NCBI GenBank assembly: GCA_026419785.1
Contig: JAODTK010004455.1
Coordinates: forward strand, 62,001-126,000
Length of the DNA: 64,000 nucleotides
DNA from: Sclerodactyla briareus
Taxonomy: Eukaryota > Echinodermata > Holothuroidea > Dendrochirotida > Sclerodactylidae
Direction of reading: 5' to 3'
The notes under the pieces are model-generated. The model was not told the DNA's origin. It saw only the letters and a program-made list of their open reading frames with translations, and searched no databases. Shown one piece after another: positions 10,444 through 21,860 of the stretch (position 1 is the stretch's first letter; each line of letters opens with the position of its first letter). A program made the position numbers and the translations under genes.

Positions 10444-11314
10444 ATGTGCCCCTTACACTGGGTATGCCCCTGCACCTCCCAAGAGTTCGCTTGTTCAGGC
10501 GGGGCTCCCCTCTCCTCCGTGGACGTCGACGCAGACTCTTTTAAACCGCTAAATCCTGTTTTTTCGTTGCATTGTATCGATCCCCACAGTACCCGGGGCC
10601 TCGCACCCTTTGTCTGGTACCGAATTTGTCGAAGGAATTTCCACCTTCTCATTCTTTAGTCTTTAGTCCCCTGTTTTTTTTGTCCATCGTGTCCCTCCTT
10701 TGCCGCCGGAAGGCACCCGAGCCAGCAGGTTAAAGGATTCCAGCCCAGTCGTGCCGGAGCCCCCGGACCGGACTGCACTAGCGCGCTGGCTAGAGAGCCG
10801 GGACGCAGAGGAGCCTGCAGGCACCGGACGGCGGCACCTGGCATGGCAAGAGAGCGGAGGGCCAGGAGGCAGCGGGCTGCGGCATCGGCGGATGATCCCT
10901 CAACCGGTTGAACCGAAGATCCGGACCCCTCCGTTAACCAGCGACTACGCGGTCCTCGTAGACCACGGTTTCTTGTAGACCACGGGTCCTCCGAGACGAC
11001 CACTGATCAGGTGTCGTATGTAGGACATCGAGTTACCCAATGTGTTTCTACGGTAAGAAGTGCCACCCGCGCTAAGGCTACTGTCGGCAACAAAAAACGG
11101 GGGTAGACCAGACCACCGGCTCTCAGACCGGCCGAGTCTTAAATGGGCCTGGCAGGTCGAAAAGCGGAACAAGTCTACCCCGACTGAGGCGGCAAAGGCC
11201 CGGAACCTGGGACCATAGCGCGTCGGCAGCCGAGAGACTTGCTGCGAAACAGGACAAGGATCCGACCGGACTCTATCCGGGACGTTTGTAAATGCGGTAA
11301 CCAGAGGCCATCGG
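10444..11314. other. GC- and CpG-rich stretch without recognised gene
   Basis: The 10.65-11.0 kb part is strongly GC-rich and open on both strands (92 codons +, 115 codons -), as expected from composition alone. I recognise no motif. It could be the terminal region of an LTR element, but I could not identify matching ends. Confidence 0.35.
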
Positions 11315-11690
11315 GCCGGATCTGGCGAATATCCGCAGAGCCGACTTCGCTATGGGGCCGTGGAGTTTTCATGCACGGCAGCCAGGCATTGACCTAGCCT
11401 TCAATCGATCTGTGGACACAGCTACGTAAGCCCAATTAGCGAAGCGCTCTCATGTTGACTTGTGACACCCGTTGCTTTGAGGTCGGTCGCCAGTCTGGGC
11501 GAGCCGGGGTAACGGTAATGTCAGGATCAGCGAACCGGATCTGGCACAGAGCCGACTTCCGCTCCGGGGCCGTGGTATCTTTGTGCAACCAGGCGTTGGC
11601 CTAGCCTTGGCTTCAAAAAAAAAAAACTCCGGTAGGCCTACATAGCGGAGCGCTTTCAGGTTGACTCCAGGTCGACTCAGCCCGGGACTC
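11315..11690. repeat. Direct repeat with 219-bp offset
   Basis: The stretch from 11315 (CCGGATCTGG, CAGAGCCGACTTC, GGGGCCGTGG, then CCTAGCCTT, GCGAAGCGCT and TGTTGACT) recurs from 11535 in the same order with small indels, including a run of 12 A. Two diverged tandem units of roughly 220 bp are present. Confidence 0.75.
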
Positions 11691-13650
11691 ACACCCAGGT
11701 TGGGGCGCGGGTATCAGCAGTCAGTCCGTTCGTCCGCTATCGCTACCTCCTGGCTTCCAGCTCACTCCCCAGTGTGCAAAAAAAAAAAAGCTTCCAGCCT
11801 GACTGGAGTAAGGCTTCGACTTGGATTGCTGTGCACTTTTATCCAATTAAAGGAAACTATCGGCGTAGTATCGGCTACGGCCAGACAGCTGCTCTAGTGA
11901 TTCAACCCGAGAACACAGACTGGCCAGGATTTCAATAAACCGCGAATTTTCGGACATCCTCCCGGGTAACAGGGGAGTGGTTACGATCAGCCGCCAAGGG
12001 CCTTGCATAGCCTTTACCGGATGCGTTACCACTCAGCACCCTAGAACCGGTATACACCATGCCAACTACGGATCGTGTATTCTACTGATCGGCACTGTCA
12101 GAGCGATCTATGACATTATGCGATAACCGAACTTGGCGCCGCACTTGCGACAGGCCCCGCTCAACAAGAGCTGCTGAACTGACCCCAACGCTGTGCGGTC
12201 CCTCATTGATAAGACACTGTTGGAAAATCGTTTCTTCAACCAGCAAGCATCATGGCGGTCTAAAGTCTACTTTTGCCAACCAAGAGTTGCCTACGATGAC
12301 CCCGGGCCTTGTACTGGACGGCCAGTGCGGGAAGCAAAGACAGATAGCACCCCCCTTTGACTCGCCGGCATTATGGCCGTGGCCTGCTCCAGGGGCGTGG
12401 ATGGCCGGCGTAGACATACGGCAGGGCCGTTAGGAGCCGAACCCTGCCCTGCCCGCAGCGGTCCACACTACTCACCTCCTGTCGGGGATTTTCGGTTCAG
12501 AAACCCCTGAGGTTAAACCGATTATAGGCTGCCAAATATCCCTGCATTCATTGCAGGCGACTCTTTACGTGTGCGTCGTGGACGGCGTTATACCCCTTAG
12601 CAGACCCCCAAGCGGAATCCACGAGCCCAGTAGGAGTCATTACTTATGCCTTCGCGGCTCGATTGTCACTGGTCGTGAGCCGAACCACAACCGAGCCTAC
12701 TTGCCGGAGGGCCTCGGGGCTGGAATGCTATCAACGCTACCGACTCGACCCGTCGATCGGCGCAGTACTTTAACTCTTCATTGCCTTCTGAGCGCCGGAA
12801 ACCGGTGGTTCTAACGGCCCGTGAAACTCGTCTGTCGCTTCTCACCGGAGGACCGGCACATCACAATCTTATCGGGCGCTGCAATCGTTGCGATAATTGA
12901 GCGCGGTTGGCCCCACACTTCAATTGCCACAAAAGTATACCTATAGGAGTTTACCCACAATGATTATTCCCGACTGAGGTGGGACCAAGTGGTGCTCACT
13001 ACAACGGAGGAGGGCCTTTGACGTACCCGCGTTATACGTAAACCACCACTGCTCCAGCTCGTGTCGTACGGTTACATCGTCCATACCGAGCTCAACCATT
13101 CCGTTGCGTAAACCTGCACCCCCCCCCCCCCCCTCCCCCAGGGCGTGTGGACTGCGATATTCCGCATTGGGTTGCTGTGAAGATTTAGTCAGGGCGTTCT
13201 CTCGAGCAACCGCGCCCTGAGGTGGAGACTCTAATAACCTTGTCACGAAACAGCTCTGAGACGGAGAATCCACTCAACGGTATGTGTTACTCTGTTCAAG
13301 TGACACACAACCCAGCCATAGCATAGCTGATAGAGCGCCTCCGCATTATGGGCTAGGATCTTTTCTCTGGACTAACGTTAGTAACCGTCAACTCGGATGC
13401 AAAGCGGGCGCTAACTTAGCGTTCGCTTCCCAAGCAGTGGACGTTACACTGCTTTGTCGTACCACCATGAATCAGTTTACCAGCTCTTTCTGTGGAACTG
13501 GTGTTCGGCACGATTCAGCCACACGAGCAGGGTTGGCGTCGTGACTACCGTATGCTACCCAACTAGGACCGTTGTCGAGTTATACGGCCGTGTCTCTACT
13601 CACGAAATCCAGGGCAAGATTCAACTTGATAGCATAGACACTTTGTGCTA
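11691..13650. other. CpG-rich block without genes or recognisable repeats
   Basis: About 1.96 kb with near-even base use and many CpG dinucleotides (for instance seven in 12721-12780), unlike the AT-rich, CpG-poor flanks. Open frames reach 110 codons on both strands, but none shows a domain, a biased reading frame or homology I recognise. A 15-base C run (13119-13133) ties it to the rest of the genome. The right edge falls near 13650, where AT-rich sequence resumes. Confidence 0.5.
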
Positions 13651-14195
13651 GGTAAAAGTTGTTGCATGTTTGCATCATGGATTTGAACATTGTTTATAAT
13701 TGAACAACAAGAGCTGGGACTGACACCTCACCTTCCAGTTACATCAACACAACCTCACCGGCCCCTCACACAATCTCATCTTCCGTGCGCCTGTCGAAAA
13801 AATAACTGATGCGTAATGGCCGATGGGGTCGCCAGTTGCGCTGCTTTCTTTTTCCGCCGTTTGAGCTAGGAATTATGACTTGGCATATGATGTACAGGTG
13901 AGTATCCTCCCTTGTGAATTCCCATACCAATTAGTTATGGGGAACTCCATTAAAATAAATAAAAAATAAATTAATTAGGTAATTGATCAATTATTTAATT
14001 AAAGTGGTATAAACCCCACTCGAATATCTCACCACCCTGCCACTCCAACCAGCTCTGAAAGGTGCTTACCAATCGCTAACATGGACTGGCGTGATTATGT
14101 TCAATATAGGATTCAGCTATCTCAGTAAACTCCTGATTAGAGTGATAATCCTAATAGTTTTGAGTTATGCAGGGATATCGTTCCATATGATAGTG
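13651..14195. other. Unassigned AT-rich stretch
   Basis: No gene recognised. An A/T tract with AATAAATAAAAAATAAATTA (around 13954-13975) is the main feature. Confidence 0.4.
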
Positions 14196-14640
14196 GATTA
14201 TATCCGAGGTTTTGCTTCTCTTTACCGGGGACTACTTTAAAAAATGCAGCCGCCTATACCAGGACAATCGCTAATGATGGCGCACACTTAAGACAGCGCT
14301 TCAGACACGCCCTTGTATGGGAGTGGGAGTATTCGCAAGGACGTTTGTTAGGAAAACCGGAGGGTCCCGTTGAGGACCGTGATTCCGCTGGAAAAATGTG
14401 ATGACCCCGTGGGAGGAGGCCCAATGCAGGTTTTTGAATTGCCCTGGGGCGGCAAGGTCAACCGCCTTCGTAATCCAGAAGAAGGGATTATTCAGGCTTG
14501 TCAGAGTAGTTTTTTCAAAGGGAATACCCTTTGCAATTCCAGGAAATCAATCGTTGGGCGGACCAGAAAAACAAGAATTTTGGGGCCGCCCGTGTGGTGT
14601 CGCAGTCCCCCCCCCCACATGAAGGATTGGGAGCTCAGGA
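14196..14640 (+). mobile_element. Repeat family R, copy 1 (possible gypsy terminal/5' region)
   Basis: This stretch (TTCTCTTTACCGGGGACTA, GCAGCCGCCTATACC, GACAATCGCTAATGA, GGAGTATTCGCAAGGA, GGAGGGTCCCGTT) recurs at 15936-16420 and 22211-22760 in the same orientation. Its position ahead of gypsy coding sequence suggests the LTR and leader of that element; BEL/Pao is an alternative for the 22-kb copy. The coding sense (KAQD-D-RFRHA ... EYSQG) is weak. Confidence 0.5.
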
Positions 14641-14989
14641 GGCCTATGTGAGGGCCGTGGACACCTCATTGTTCCTGCAGAACAGTCATGGGTAATCGGT
14701 GAGATCAGCATATCTCCTATTTTGGCTAACATAGCACAAATTCTAGCTTCAGAGATGTTTTACAGAAGACGGGGCTGCTGGCTGTGAGTGCCTCAATTAC
14801 TACGCACTCAGGGAGCACCCTCGGCGCCTCATGAACCCTGGAATGGAGGACATAAATGTGTGGAAGAGAAGAAAAAACAACATGTAAGATGCAACTGGTC
14901 ATTCTGACCAGTTACGTTGCCTCTGTCATCGCACCCGAAACACCGGCAATGATCGGTAAAAAATGTTGGTGCAACCTAATAGACTAAAT
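14641..14989. other. Unassigned stretch between family R and the gypsy polymerase
   Basis: By position this should be gag/protease of gypsy copy A, but I recognise no capsid, zinc-knuckle or aspartic-protease motif. A nine-base C run is at about 14609. Confidence 0.35.
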
Positions 14990-15905
14990 CGTTCATCCTC
15001 TCCTAAAAAACTTCACGATCTTCGGTGAAGACGGACGGAGACCGAGGAGGAGCTGCAGTCTCGGGATAGAGCAGTCAGATGCGTTCGGAGTCGTTAAGGA
15101 TCTAAGAAGGACAGATATTGAAAGGCATTGAACAGAGACGGACGGTGCCGTCCTATTGAAACGGCCCATAGGCACTGCCGCACGTCCAACTGGGAATGGT
15201 GAAAGAAGAGCTACAGGATATGCTAAAGAAGGGAGTATTTTGGAAGTTCGTGAAGCCTGAGGCCTGATGGTCCGCTCCAGTTGTTCCGTACGGAATGAGG
15301 AATGGGTTCTACCGGGGTCTGTGTGGAATACTGAGAATTGAACCATGTTACTGTTGAGTATCCTCTTCACCGAATTGATGACAGTCTCTATTCTTTTGGT
15401 GGATCACAGTGGCTTCCCATTTTAGATTTAGCCAGTGGCTATTGACAGGTGGCTATGGATGATCGTGACAGGGAGAAAACAGTTTGTGGCTACTCGAGGG
15501 GATGGGGCCTTTTTTAGTTCAACAATCCCTGTTCTGGTAGTGCAAGCTCCCGCCACCGTTCGTACCCTGAATGGAGCGTGTACTGGCCGTTTTGCAGTGG
15601 CGGGGGGTCAATCGTATTGCAAGAGGAATTTCTCGGCAACCGTCCTCTCGAGTGGAACACTTGAGACATGTTGTTTCATCAAGCATTACTGAAGGCTTTC
15701 TTGGGCATCGCGGTCCTAACGAAATCGTCGATTCTGTCAGAAATTCGCGGAAACCGCAGCGCTTTTGCACGAAGTGACGCGGAAGAACCAGATCTTCTCT
15801 TGAAATGAGCAACAAACATCTTGCCAAATGCTGAAACAGACGCTAACCCGTTTACCCATGCTAGCGTATCCCAAAACGAGTGTAACATTCAATCTTGGGG
15901 TCTAG
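14990..15905 (+). mobile_element. Ty3/gypsy reverse transcriptase, copy A, degenerate
   Basis: In mixed frames the plus strand gives a gypsy polymerase: LQDMLKKGV (about 15200), WSAPVVPVRK, WLPILDLASGY followed by a stop and QVAMDDRDREKTV (about 15410-15485), then the APATVRTLNGACTG counterpart of NAPATFERLM (about 15550-15590), and VEHLRHVVSS (about 15650-15680). The YLDD catalytic motif that should lie between the last two is gone. Homology to copy B continues into RNase H (ACAGACGCTAACC) and stops near 15900, where family R copy 2 begins. Copy B at 25.8-26.4 kb is the same family. Confidence 0.85.
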
Positions 15906-15935
15906 GGAATTGTTCTGTCTCTGGACATCTCAATA

Positions 15936-16420
15936 CGGAGGATTTATCCAATGGGGGTTTTGTATGCCCCTAGCCATCTAGGTGACACAGCGAGTGGCTG
16001 TTGTACCGTACATTGGCGGACGGTCCTTGTGATCATTCCTACTATCATGGAAGTTAGTTTATCGTGGGTTTAGTGGGTTAAGTAACTTGAGAGTTTATCT
16101 TGAGCGGACACCAGCGGAAACATAGCAGAAACAGTGACCGTATTATTTTCAACCACATGTGTTTGTCTATTTTGTGTAAACGTCCTGTCCTCGTTGCCGC
16201 CATGTTGATATTGTCTTCCATCGTACGCCTTGGGAGTTCTGCTATGGTAAACAAGCCCACCCGGGATCAGCCGCTTATAACCCGGGACAATCACTAATGA
16301 AGGTGCGGACAGCCGTTCTTCAAGAACGCCCTTGTCCCCGTTCGGGCGAGGAATGTATCGCAAGGACAGCTGGTAAAGAGACCTCACTGCCCCCCCCAAC
16401 CCCCCCCTCCCCCCGAAGCA
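15936..16420 (+). mobile_element. Repeat family R, copy 2
   Basis: It starts with GGAGGATTTATCCAATG, as copy 3 does at 22213. It shares GACACAG(C/G)GAGTGG, GTACATTG and GACGGTCCTTG-like blocks, then CGGGACAATCACTAATGAAG with copies 1 and 3. It directly follows truncated gypsy copy A. C runs of seven each sit at 16391-16412. Confidence 0.6.
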
Positions 16421-16690
16421 TGGCTGATATGAGAGGCCTGATCGAGAGACCTTGGTATCGCTACTGGGCAAGTGCCCTGTTGAGAGTGCCGTCAGTGACT
16501 ACAAATTTTCTAAGTGGGGGGCGGGGCGCCACCGTGCGTAATATCGTGGCTTGGTTCCTACTCCCTATCTTGATTTTGTCACGATATGCCTCGACGCATA
16601 ACCCTCGTTGCTTCATATGGTTAACCCCCTAGAGGCCATCACAGTGCAAAATTCCGGAACATTTTTCATGAGTGTTACGAACAATAGAGA
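16421..16690. other. Unassigned spacer
   Basis: No gene or repeat recognised between family R copy 2 and the Harbinger fragment. Confidence 0.4.
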
Positions 16691-18750
16691 GGAAAATGTG
16701 CTTGCTTCCGACGCAACTCTACCAGAGAACAAGCGTGAAAGAAAAGCGGTAGTTCCATGACATCTGAAAACCTGAAAAACTGGAAATTCCAATCACCCTC
16801 GAAACCTCCTATGGAGAAAAATTCTGCGAATATTTCAGAATGTCGCACGAGCAGTTCATTCACTTCCTACAACTTGTTAAAGAAGACCTTCGACCCAAAG
16901 ACCGAAACACTTAACCCTACCTTCCGATATGCAATCAGCCCCCAACATGGTCAACTATTTCTGAGGTTTGACAAAAAACGTTTGTATTATAATTAGACAT
17001 TATACCCAACGACCCTATGATCGTGGCATACATGGATGATGTACATGGACGCATTTTAAATGGTCACCCCTGTGAATGAACGTGCCCATCAGTTTGAGGC
17101 ACTCATCGTATTCTTTTTGCACTGAGTGCAGGGACTGCAGTAAAGACATCCCAAACGTTATTTAGGTATGATCTATGGGCACTACCTGGGCAATCCTGGA
17201 AAGGTTTTAATTTATTTTTAAATTCCCCGCTAACTGTTTTTATTCCTTGTTTCAATGATACTGAAAGTTAAAAATGATACTAAAAATCCCCTCATGCAGT
17301 CGCTAAAATCTCTGAAATGTCTGATTTACTTGCGACTCTGAAGAGACTTACTAGGGGAGCGTAATTTGTACACGTAAATATCATTAATACTAGACGTGGC
17401 GATTTTCGTATTACAACTCACTCTTTTTATATGAGATCGGTATGAGAACTTCAACTGAGCCAAGTACTTGTATGGCTTTTTGCTTGTTAGCTGCCAACCC
17501 CCGACTTGCTGAGTTGTAACAGTTTCCGACGATATTGCGCAAAGCCATCTGCAATGTGGTCCACTCCTTTGACTCACTCCCTGAAAAAAAAAGGTGAATT
17601 ACATTTTAACCATGGGCAGGTAAGTACTTTCGAAAGGGGCATGCCTTCAATGGATTTTATAATAATAAAATTAACTTTGTTTTTGTTTTTTGTAACAAGT
17701 CACTATCCAAATTACGAAGATATGGCCTTAAAAAATGTTATAATTAACTATAACAAAAAGTTGAAAATGAACTCCATGATAACTATCCGACAAGGCCACA
17801 CCTGCTGTCGCGGTGGAAAGGTTAGGGGTACCGTGATTTGAAAATTTGAACAGAAAAGGTGGAACGTCAGTATTGAGTTTGACATTTTCTCATATTTACT
17901 ATTTCGTAATAATGTCTAGTTTTATTTTGCAAGTTTCTAACGGGAACTCTCACAAATCGATATCATTTAGTTATCGAGTTGGGAGGTCGACCATTGTGAG
18001 GATCGTGCCTGAAGTATGTGATGTGCTTTGGAAACGACTACAGCCACTGCAAATGACAGCACCAAGGGAGGAAGACTGGGCTGGGATCCGCAGACGGATT
18101 TCTGAAAAACGATGGCATTTTCTCACTGTGTTGGCGCCATGGATGGTAGACATGTGGTAATACAAGCGCCTAGCAAATCGGGTTCGGTTACTGGTGGGAC
18201 ACAGGTACTGCTGCCATGATTGTTGATATTGAGGGTAATGGACCACCACTTCCTGCCGACATAGTCTTACCAGGAGCAATCGATGCCGGACCTCTACCTC
18301 ACGTGATTGTTAGCGACGATGTTTTTTCATGAAGCGATACCTCATGAGGCCATACCTAGGTCTTGACTTGGGACGACGAGGGGCGCATCTTCAATTATAC
18401 CGACCGCCATCAGAGCACAACGAGAGTCCCGTAATGCCTTTATCCTGCTCGCCGCAAGGTTCCGAGTGTATCAGAGGAGGATCGAACTACAACCAAAGAA
18501 CCTGGATATAGTGATTGAAGCAACTTGTGTGCTGCAAAACTACCAGCTGATGAAGCCACTCGACTTTTTCAAGAACACGAGAGTGACAACAGTGGGACAA
18601 CTGGCACCGCTGCCCTAGGGAATCTCCAGATGACCGGCAACAAAGCCCCCAAGAAGCATCGCAGTGAGAGCAACCTTTCGTGACTGCTTCAACTCCCCAG
18701 CTGGAGCAGTTAATTGATTGGCAATGTGACTCATGCCTTGGCAAGGCTGC
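16691..18750 (+). mobile_element. PIF/Harbinger-like transposase, split and frameshifted
   Basis: This is the DDE transposase of a PIF/Harbinger DNA transposon. The N-terminal part reads EKFCEYFRMSHEQFIHFLQL, VKEDLRPKDRN, then AISPQHGQLFLRF (16812-16975). The frame then stops, and about 950 bp of unrelated AT-rich DNA intervene. It resumes at about 17940 with NGNSHKSISFSYRVGRSTIV, then GAMDGRHVVIQAP (first catalytic aspartate at 18142-18144), VSDDVF (about 18310-18330) and ESRNAFILLAARFR, with the catalytic glutamate codon at 18423-18425. The C-terminal FRDCFNSPAGAVN (about 18675-18715) is typical of the family. At least three frameshifts break it. The D and E residues are all present, so decay is fairly recent or partly due to sequencing indels. 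Confidence 0.88.
16980..17935. other. Insertion or intron inside the Harbinger transposase
   Basis: It separates two halves of one transposase domain and has no recognisable coding content. A strong 5' splice-site-like CAGGTAAGT (about 17615-17623) follows an ACCATGG start-like context, but the exon junctions at the domain break do not show clean GT/AG ends in a matching frame. An insertion is as likely as an intron. Confidence 0.5.
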
Positions 18751-19500
18751 GAGACGGACACTGCTCAAAGAAGTTACGCATGAGGTTTGTCCTAACCTCT
18801 TGCGTTGATTCCCCTCCTTCCATAGGTGTCGGTCATATAATTCTCTTGCGAGAGAGAATGTTGAATATTACGCCTACTGTTTGTGAGAGTTATGATCGTG
18901 TGTAAAGGAGAGCAATCTACCCCATGTACTTGCCAATGTATATATTTATTGCATACCCTGTCTAATAATTTCAGTGAATTTATGTTTAACTTGGTAACCC
19001 AATGTGACTCAAAAATAATTGTGAGCACGAAATAAATACACGTATTCACCTACAGGTAGGTCCAGGTGCAACATTGATAAGCATATAGCCTGAATATAGC
19101 CTATACATTGGATATGGTGGATGGGGCTTCGTTAGGACACATATATAGCCTATCGAGTTATTTCTCTGTTCATGAATAGTATCAGCGAAGTTAGGACGAA
19201 GGCCGATAACATTCATCTTGTCCCCTTCTCTGCATCTCGATAATTACCCTACTCCATTATATCTTCCAATTTACTTCGGCTGATAGCCTACCTGTATATG
19301 TACTTCACGTACTGTACAATTATATAAAGACTAGTATGCATACAGTTATCGTTGTCGCCATTAAGTAGTTTAGTGCAATTTGCACACCTGCCGAGATTTC
19401 GCAACGACTCTAGATTTATGAATGAACCGTGACGTCACTGTAAACATTGTACTGATTGGTCCGTTGAATTCCGATCAGGATGGAAAATCGCTTGCTGACC
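18751..19500. other. AT-rich stretch downstream of Harbinger
   Basis: Probably the 3' untranslated part of the transposon and flanking DNA. An AATAAA-type polyadenylation signal lies at about 19031. No further gene recognised. Confidence 0.4.
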
Positions 19501-19665
19501 GAGTCCCAATCAGGATCAGGAATAAAATCAGGATCAGGGACAGGATTTGTTACAATGTGACTGGGAAAAGTCAAACGTATTGAGTTACGCCCAAACTGAT
19601 TTGTTCTCCTGTTCCAGGATTAAGATCAGGATCAGGAATCGTTATAACGTGACCGGGGCTTCCCT
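19501..19665. repeat. ATCAGG-rich tract with two Harbinger-like terminal motifs
   Basis: Repeats of ATCAGGATCAGG (19508-19545 and 19623-19638) lead twice into a similar motif: AGGATTTGTTACAATGTGAC (19542-19561) and AGGAATCGTTATAACGTGAC (19634-19653), both followed by a short G-rich step. This looks like subterminal repeats plus terminal ends of DNA transposons, possibly of the adjacent Harbinger. No matching inverted end was found upstream near 16.6 kb. Confidence 0.5.
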
Positions 19666-20020
19666 CTATTCCAGAATACACCGATAACATACTCGAAAGC
19701 CAGCTGGTTCATTACGAAAGCACAGAAACAACATTAATTAGAAAATCTGAATCAATTGCAGAAACACAAGCCTGACATATAACATCACGGGGTGAACGAT
19801 GATAGGGGGTGTTAGGAAGGCGTCCCAGGACTTGCAGGCTCACTGATTAATTTTTGGAAACGGTGTTTTGTGAGGCAGAGCATGTAGTCATCAGTCGTCC
19901 ATTGACCAAGCATAGCTGATTATCCATGTGATCCCACTCCAATCACGCCAAATCACTTTTTGTTGTTGAGAGGTGCTTCTGGTATGCCACCAGGTGCATT
20001 TGCTCGTTAAGCGAGAATTA
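19666..20020. other. Unassigned stretch, perhaps LINE leader
   Basis: No motif recognised; it runs into the LINE coding sequence that starts at about 20020. Confidence 0.35.
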
Positions 20021-21592
20021 CACCAGGTTTTGATAATATACCATGGTGGGTCTTCAAGTATTGCTCTGATGAGGTAGCTGGTATCTTCACCTCCATTTTT
20101 AATGAGAGTATTCAACAGAATATTATCCCGTCTTTTTGGAAGCATGCCAAAACTACCCCCGTCCCAAAAAAGAACAGTCCCACGTCAGTCAATGATTACC
20201 GTCCTATTGACATCTCAAGTGATTGGATTCCAATCTATGCAGAGAATTTTACTCCCTCACATAATGCAATCAATCGTAGCACGTGGTGACCACAACCAAT
20301 TTGCTTATAGAAAAGGCGTTTCGTGCACTGATGCAATTCTTACACTTGTTCATAGTATTGTGTCAGGGCTAAATATGAAAGACACAACGATTTCTAAAGT
20401 ATTATTTCTTGACTTCTCAAGTGCCTTCACACACCGTTTTACCAAATCGATTGCTCAGGGATTTATGTAGCTTTGTTGATGACAGCTGGCTCGTACACTG
20501 GCTGGCAGACTTCCTCCAGGGTTGGTCAAGGCAAATTAGATTGGATAAAGGGTATTCTTCCTCCTCTGAGATCGAAATTGGTGTTCCACAGGGAGGCCCA
20601 CTTTCAGCCCTGTTATTTACAATCTATACCGATGAAATACGTTCCGATTCAAACTGCACTGTTGTGAAATACGCTGATGACACTGCCATATCTTGTAATA
20701 TTTCGAAACGTACTCATAGGCAAAATCAAAGCAATTATCAAAGTTTTGTCACAAAACTTGCTAGTAGATGTGACGAGAAAAATTTACTTCTCAACAAAAG
20801 CAAATGTAAAGAAATTGTGTTCGAAAATATCAATATTAGACACGAGGGGTTAATTTAAACAAAACATGAGAAAACGTTGCTTCACGGCTCACGTGTCGAG
20901 CGTACTGCCCATATGAAATATCTAGGAGTCTGCATCGATGACAAACTAACTTTTACTACCCATCTCTCAAAGGTCTTATCCAAAGTGTACCATATTGTTT
21001 CTACATTGATGTATATCGCTCCCTATTTTCCTTTTGACACACGAAAGAAGGTCTTTGATGTAGCCATTTACCACATATTATTTATGCTGTCCCAGTTTGG
21101 TACCACTTCATATAGCCCAGGACAGGAGACGGATTGAGAGCTTTCTTAAATTCTGTGCACATATATTTCGCCTAGACTATGACGTTCTTAAAATAGTGTC
21201 AACGTTGCAGCCAGAAATGAATTCGTTAGACTTGCCAAAAACATTCTTGCCTGTGAAGATCATCCCCTTCATTCAGCTCTGACATCCATGTGCAAGAAGA
21301 CAAAGTACAATTTAAGAAATCCTGCTATTTCTCCGAGCTTCAGAATTACACTTTTTAGAAATTCTTTCATCTATAGAGCTGCAACATTTGTTCAGCATGG
21401 ACTTTTGGAGCCTTTGTTGTGATCTTTTATCATCTCTTCAATCATATCTTCTTATATAATAACTTGCCCCTTTTCACTTTAAATTCATATATTAACTGTA
21501 AATATTTTCTATTCACTATTTTAATTGATTGATCCTCTTTATAAATTGTCTTAAAATTTATACTGGAATAAAAGAACTGAACTGAACTGAAA
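20021..21592 (+). mobile_element. CR1/L2-like LINE, polymerase with intact YADD and 3' tail
   Basis: The best preserved LINE polymerase of the window, in three plus-strand frames. It opens with FDNIPWWVFKYCSDEVAG, FWKHAKTTPVPKKN and SVNDYRPIDISS (20030-20215). It then shifts to DHNQFAYRKGVSCTDAI and VLFLDFSSAF (palm motif A, about 20400-20430). A further shift gives TVLPNRLLRDL, VPQGGPLSALLFTIYTDEI (20583-20640) and VKYADDTAI with YADD at 20670-20681. The thumb reads LLLNKSKCKEIVF, and HMKYLGVCIDDKLTF follows after a stop at 20856. The 3' end is an AACTGAACTGAACTGAAAC tail (about 21573-21592). The endonuclease half is missing (5' truncation, usual for LINEs). Frameshifts rule out activity. 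Confidence 0.9.
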
Positions 21593-21597
21593 CCGTA

Positions 21598-21860
21598 ATT
21601 GCTTCCGTAAATGCTGCAAGCAGGTGCAATATTCGGCGAATCAGTTATGGCGTAAGTGGCTGAGACTATATTTGCCAGAGTTGCAAAAACGTTGCAGAAA
21701 GTGCAAGGTTGCCCCTCGTCAAGAGTGTCAATCTTGTTATAGGGATGGCCTGGTTACTTAGGTCAGTTCGAATGAAGGCCGAGACAACAGAGTTGGTTCG
21801 CCCTGTTACTAAGTTAATCTTGCTGGAATCACGGGTTACTTTTTCAAAGGTTTAGGTCAT
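21598..21860 (+). mobile_element. BEL/Pao integrase C-terminal fragment
   Basis: The plus strand reads KQVQYSANQLWRKWLRLYLP, then ELQKR (21616-21690), matching the start of the C-terminal domain of BEL/Pao integrases (usually [23 protein letters not shown]). After a degraded middle come VRSVRMKAETTELVRPVTKL and ILLE (about 21757-21827), the usual end of that domain. The upstream integrase, RT and gag are absent. The LINE 3' tail ends only a few bases before, so the LINE probably inserted into this element. Confidence 0.85.

Noticed and set aside
12110-13544. Protein-coding genes in the CpG-rich block (87-110 codon frames)
   Set aside because: Frames occur on both strands at the length expected from composition and show no domain or bias.
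17600-17720. A host exon ending at CAGGTAAGT
   Set aside because: Only a very short ATG-led reading precedes the donor and no matching acceptor or downstream exon could be shown; it lies inside the Harbinger break.
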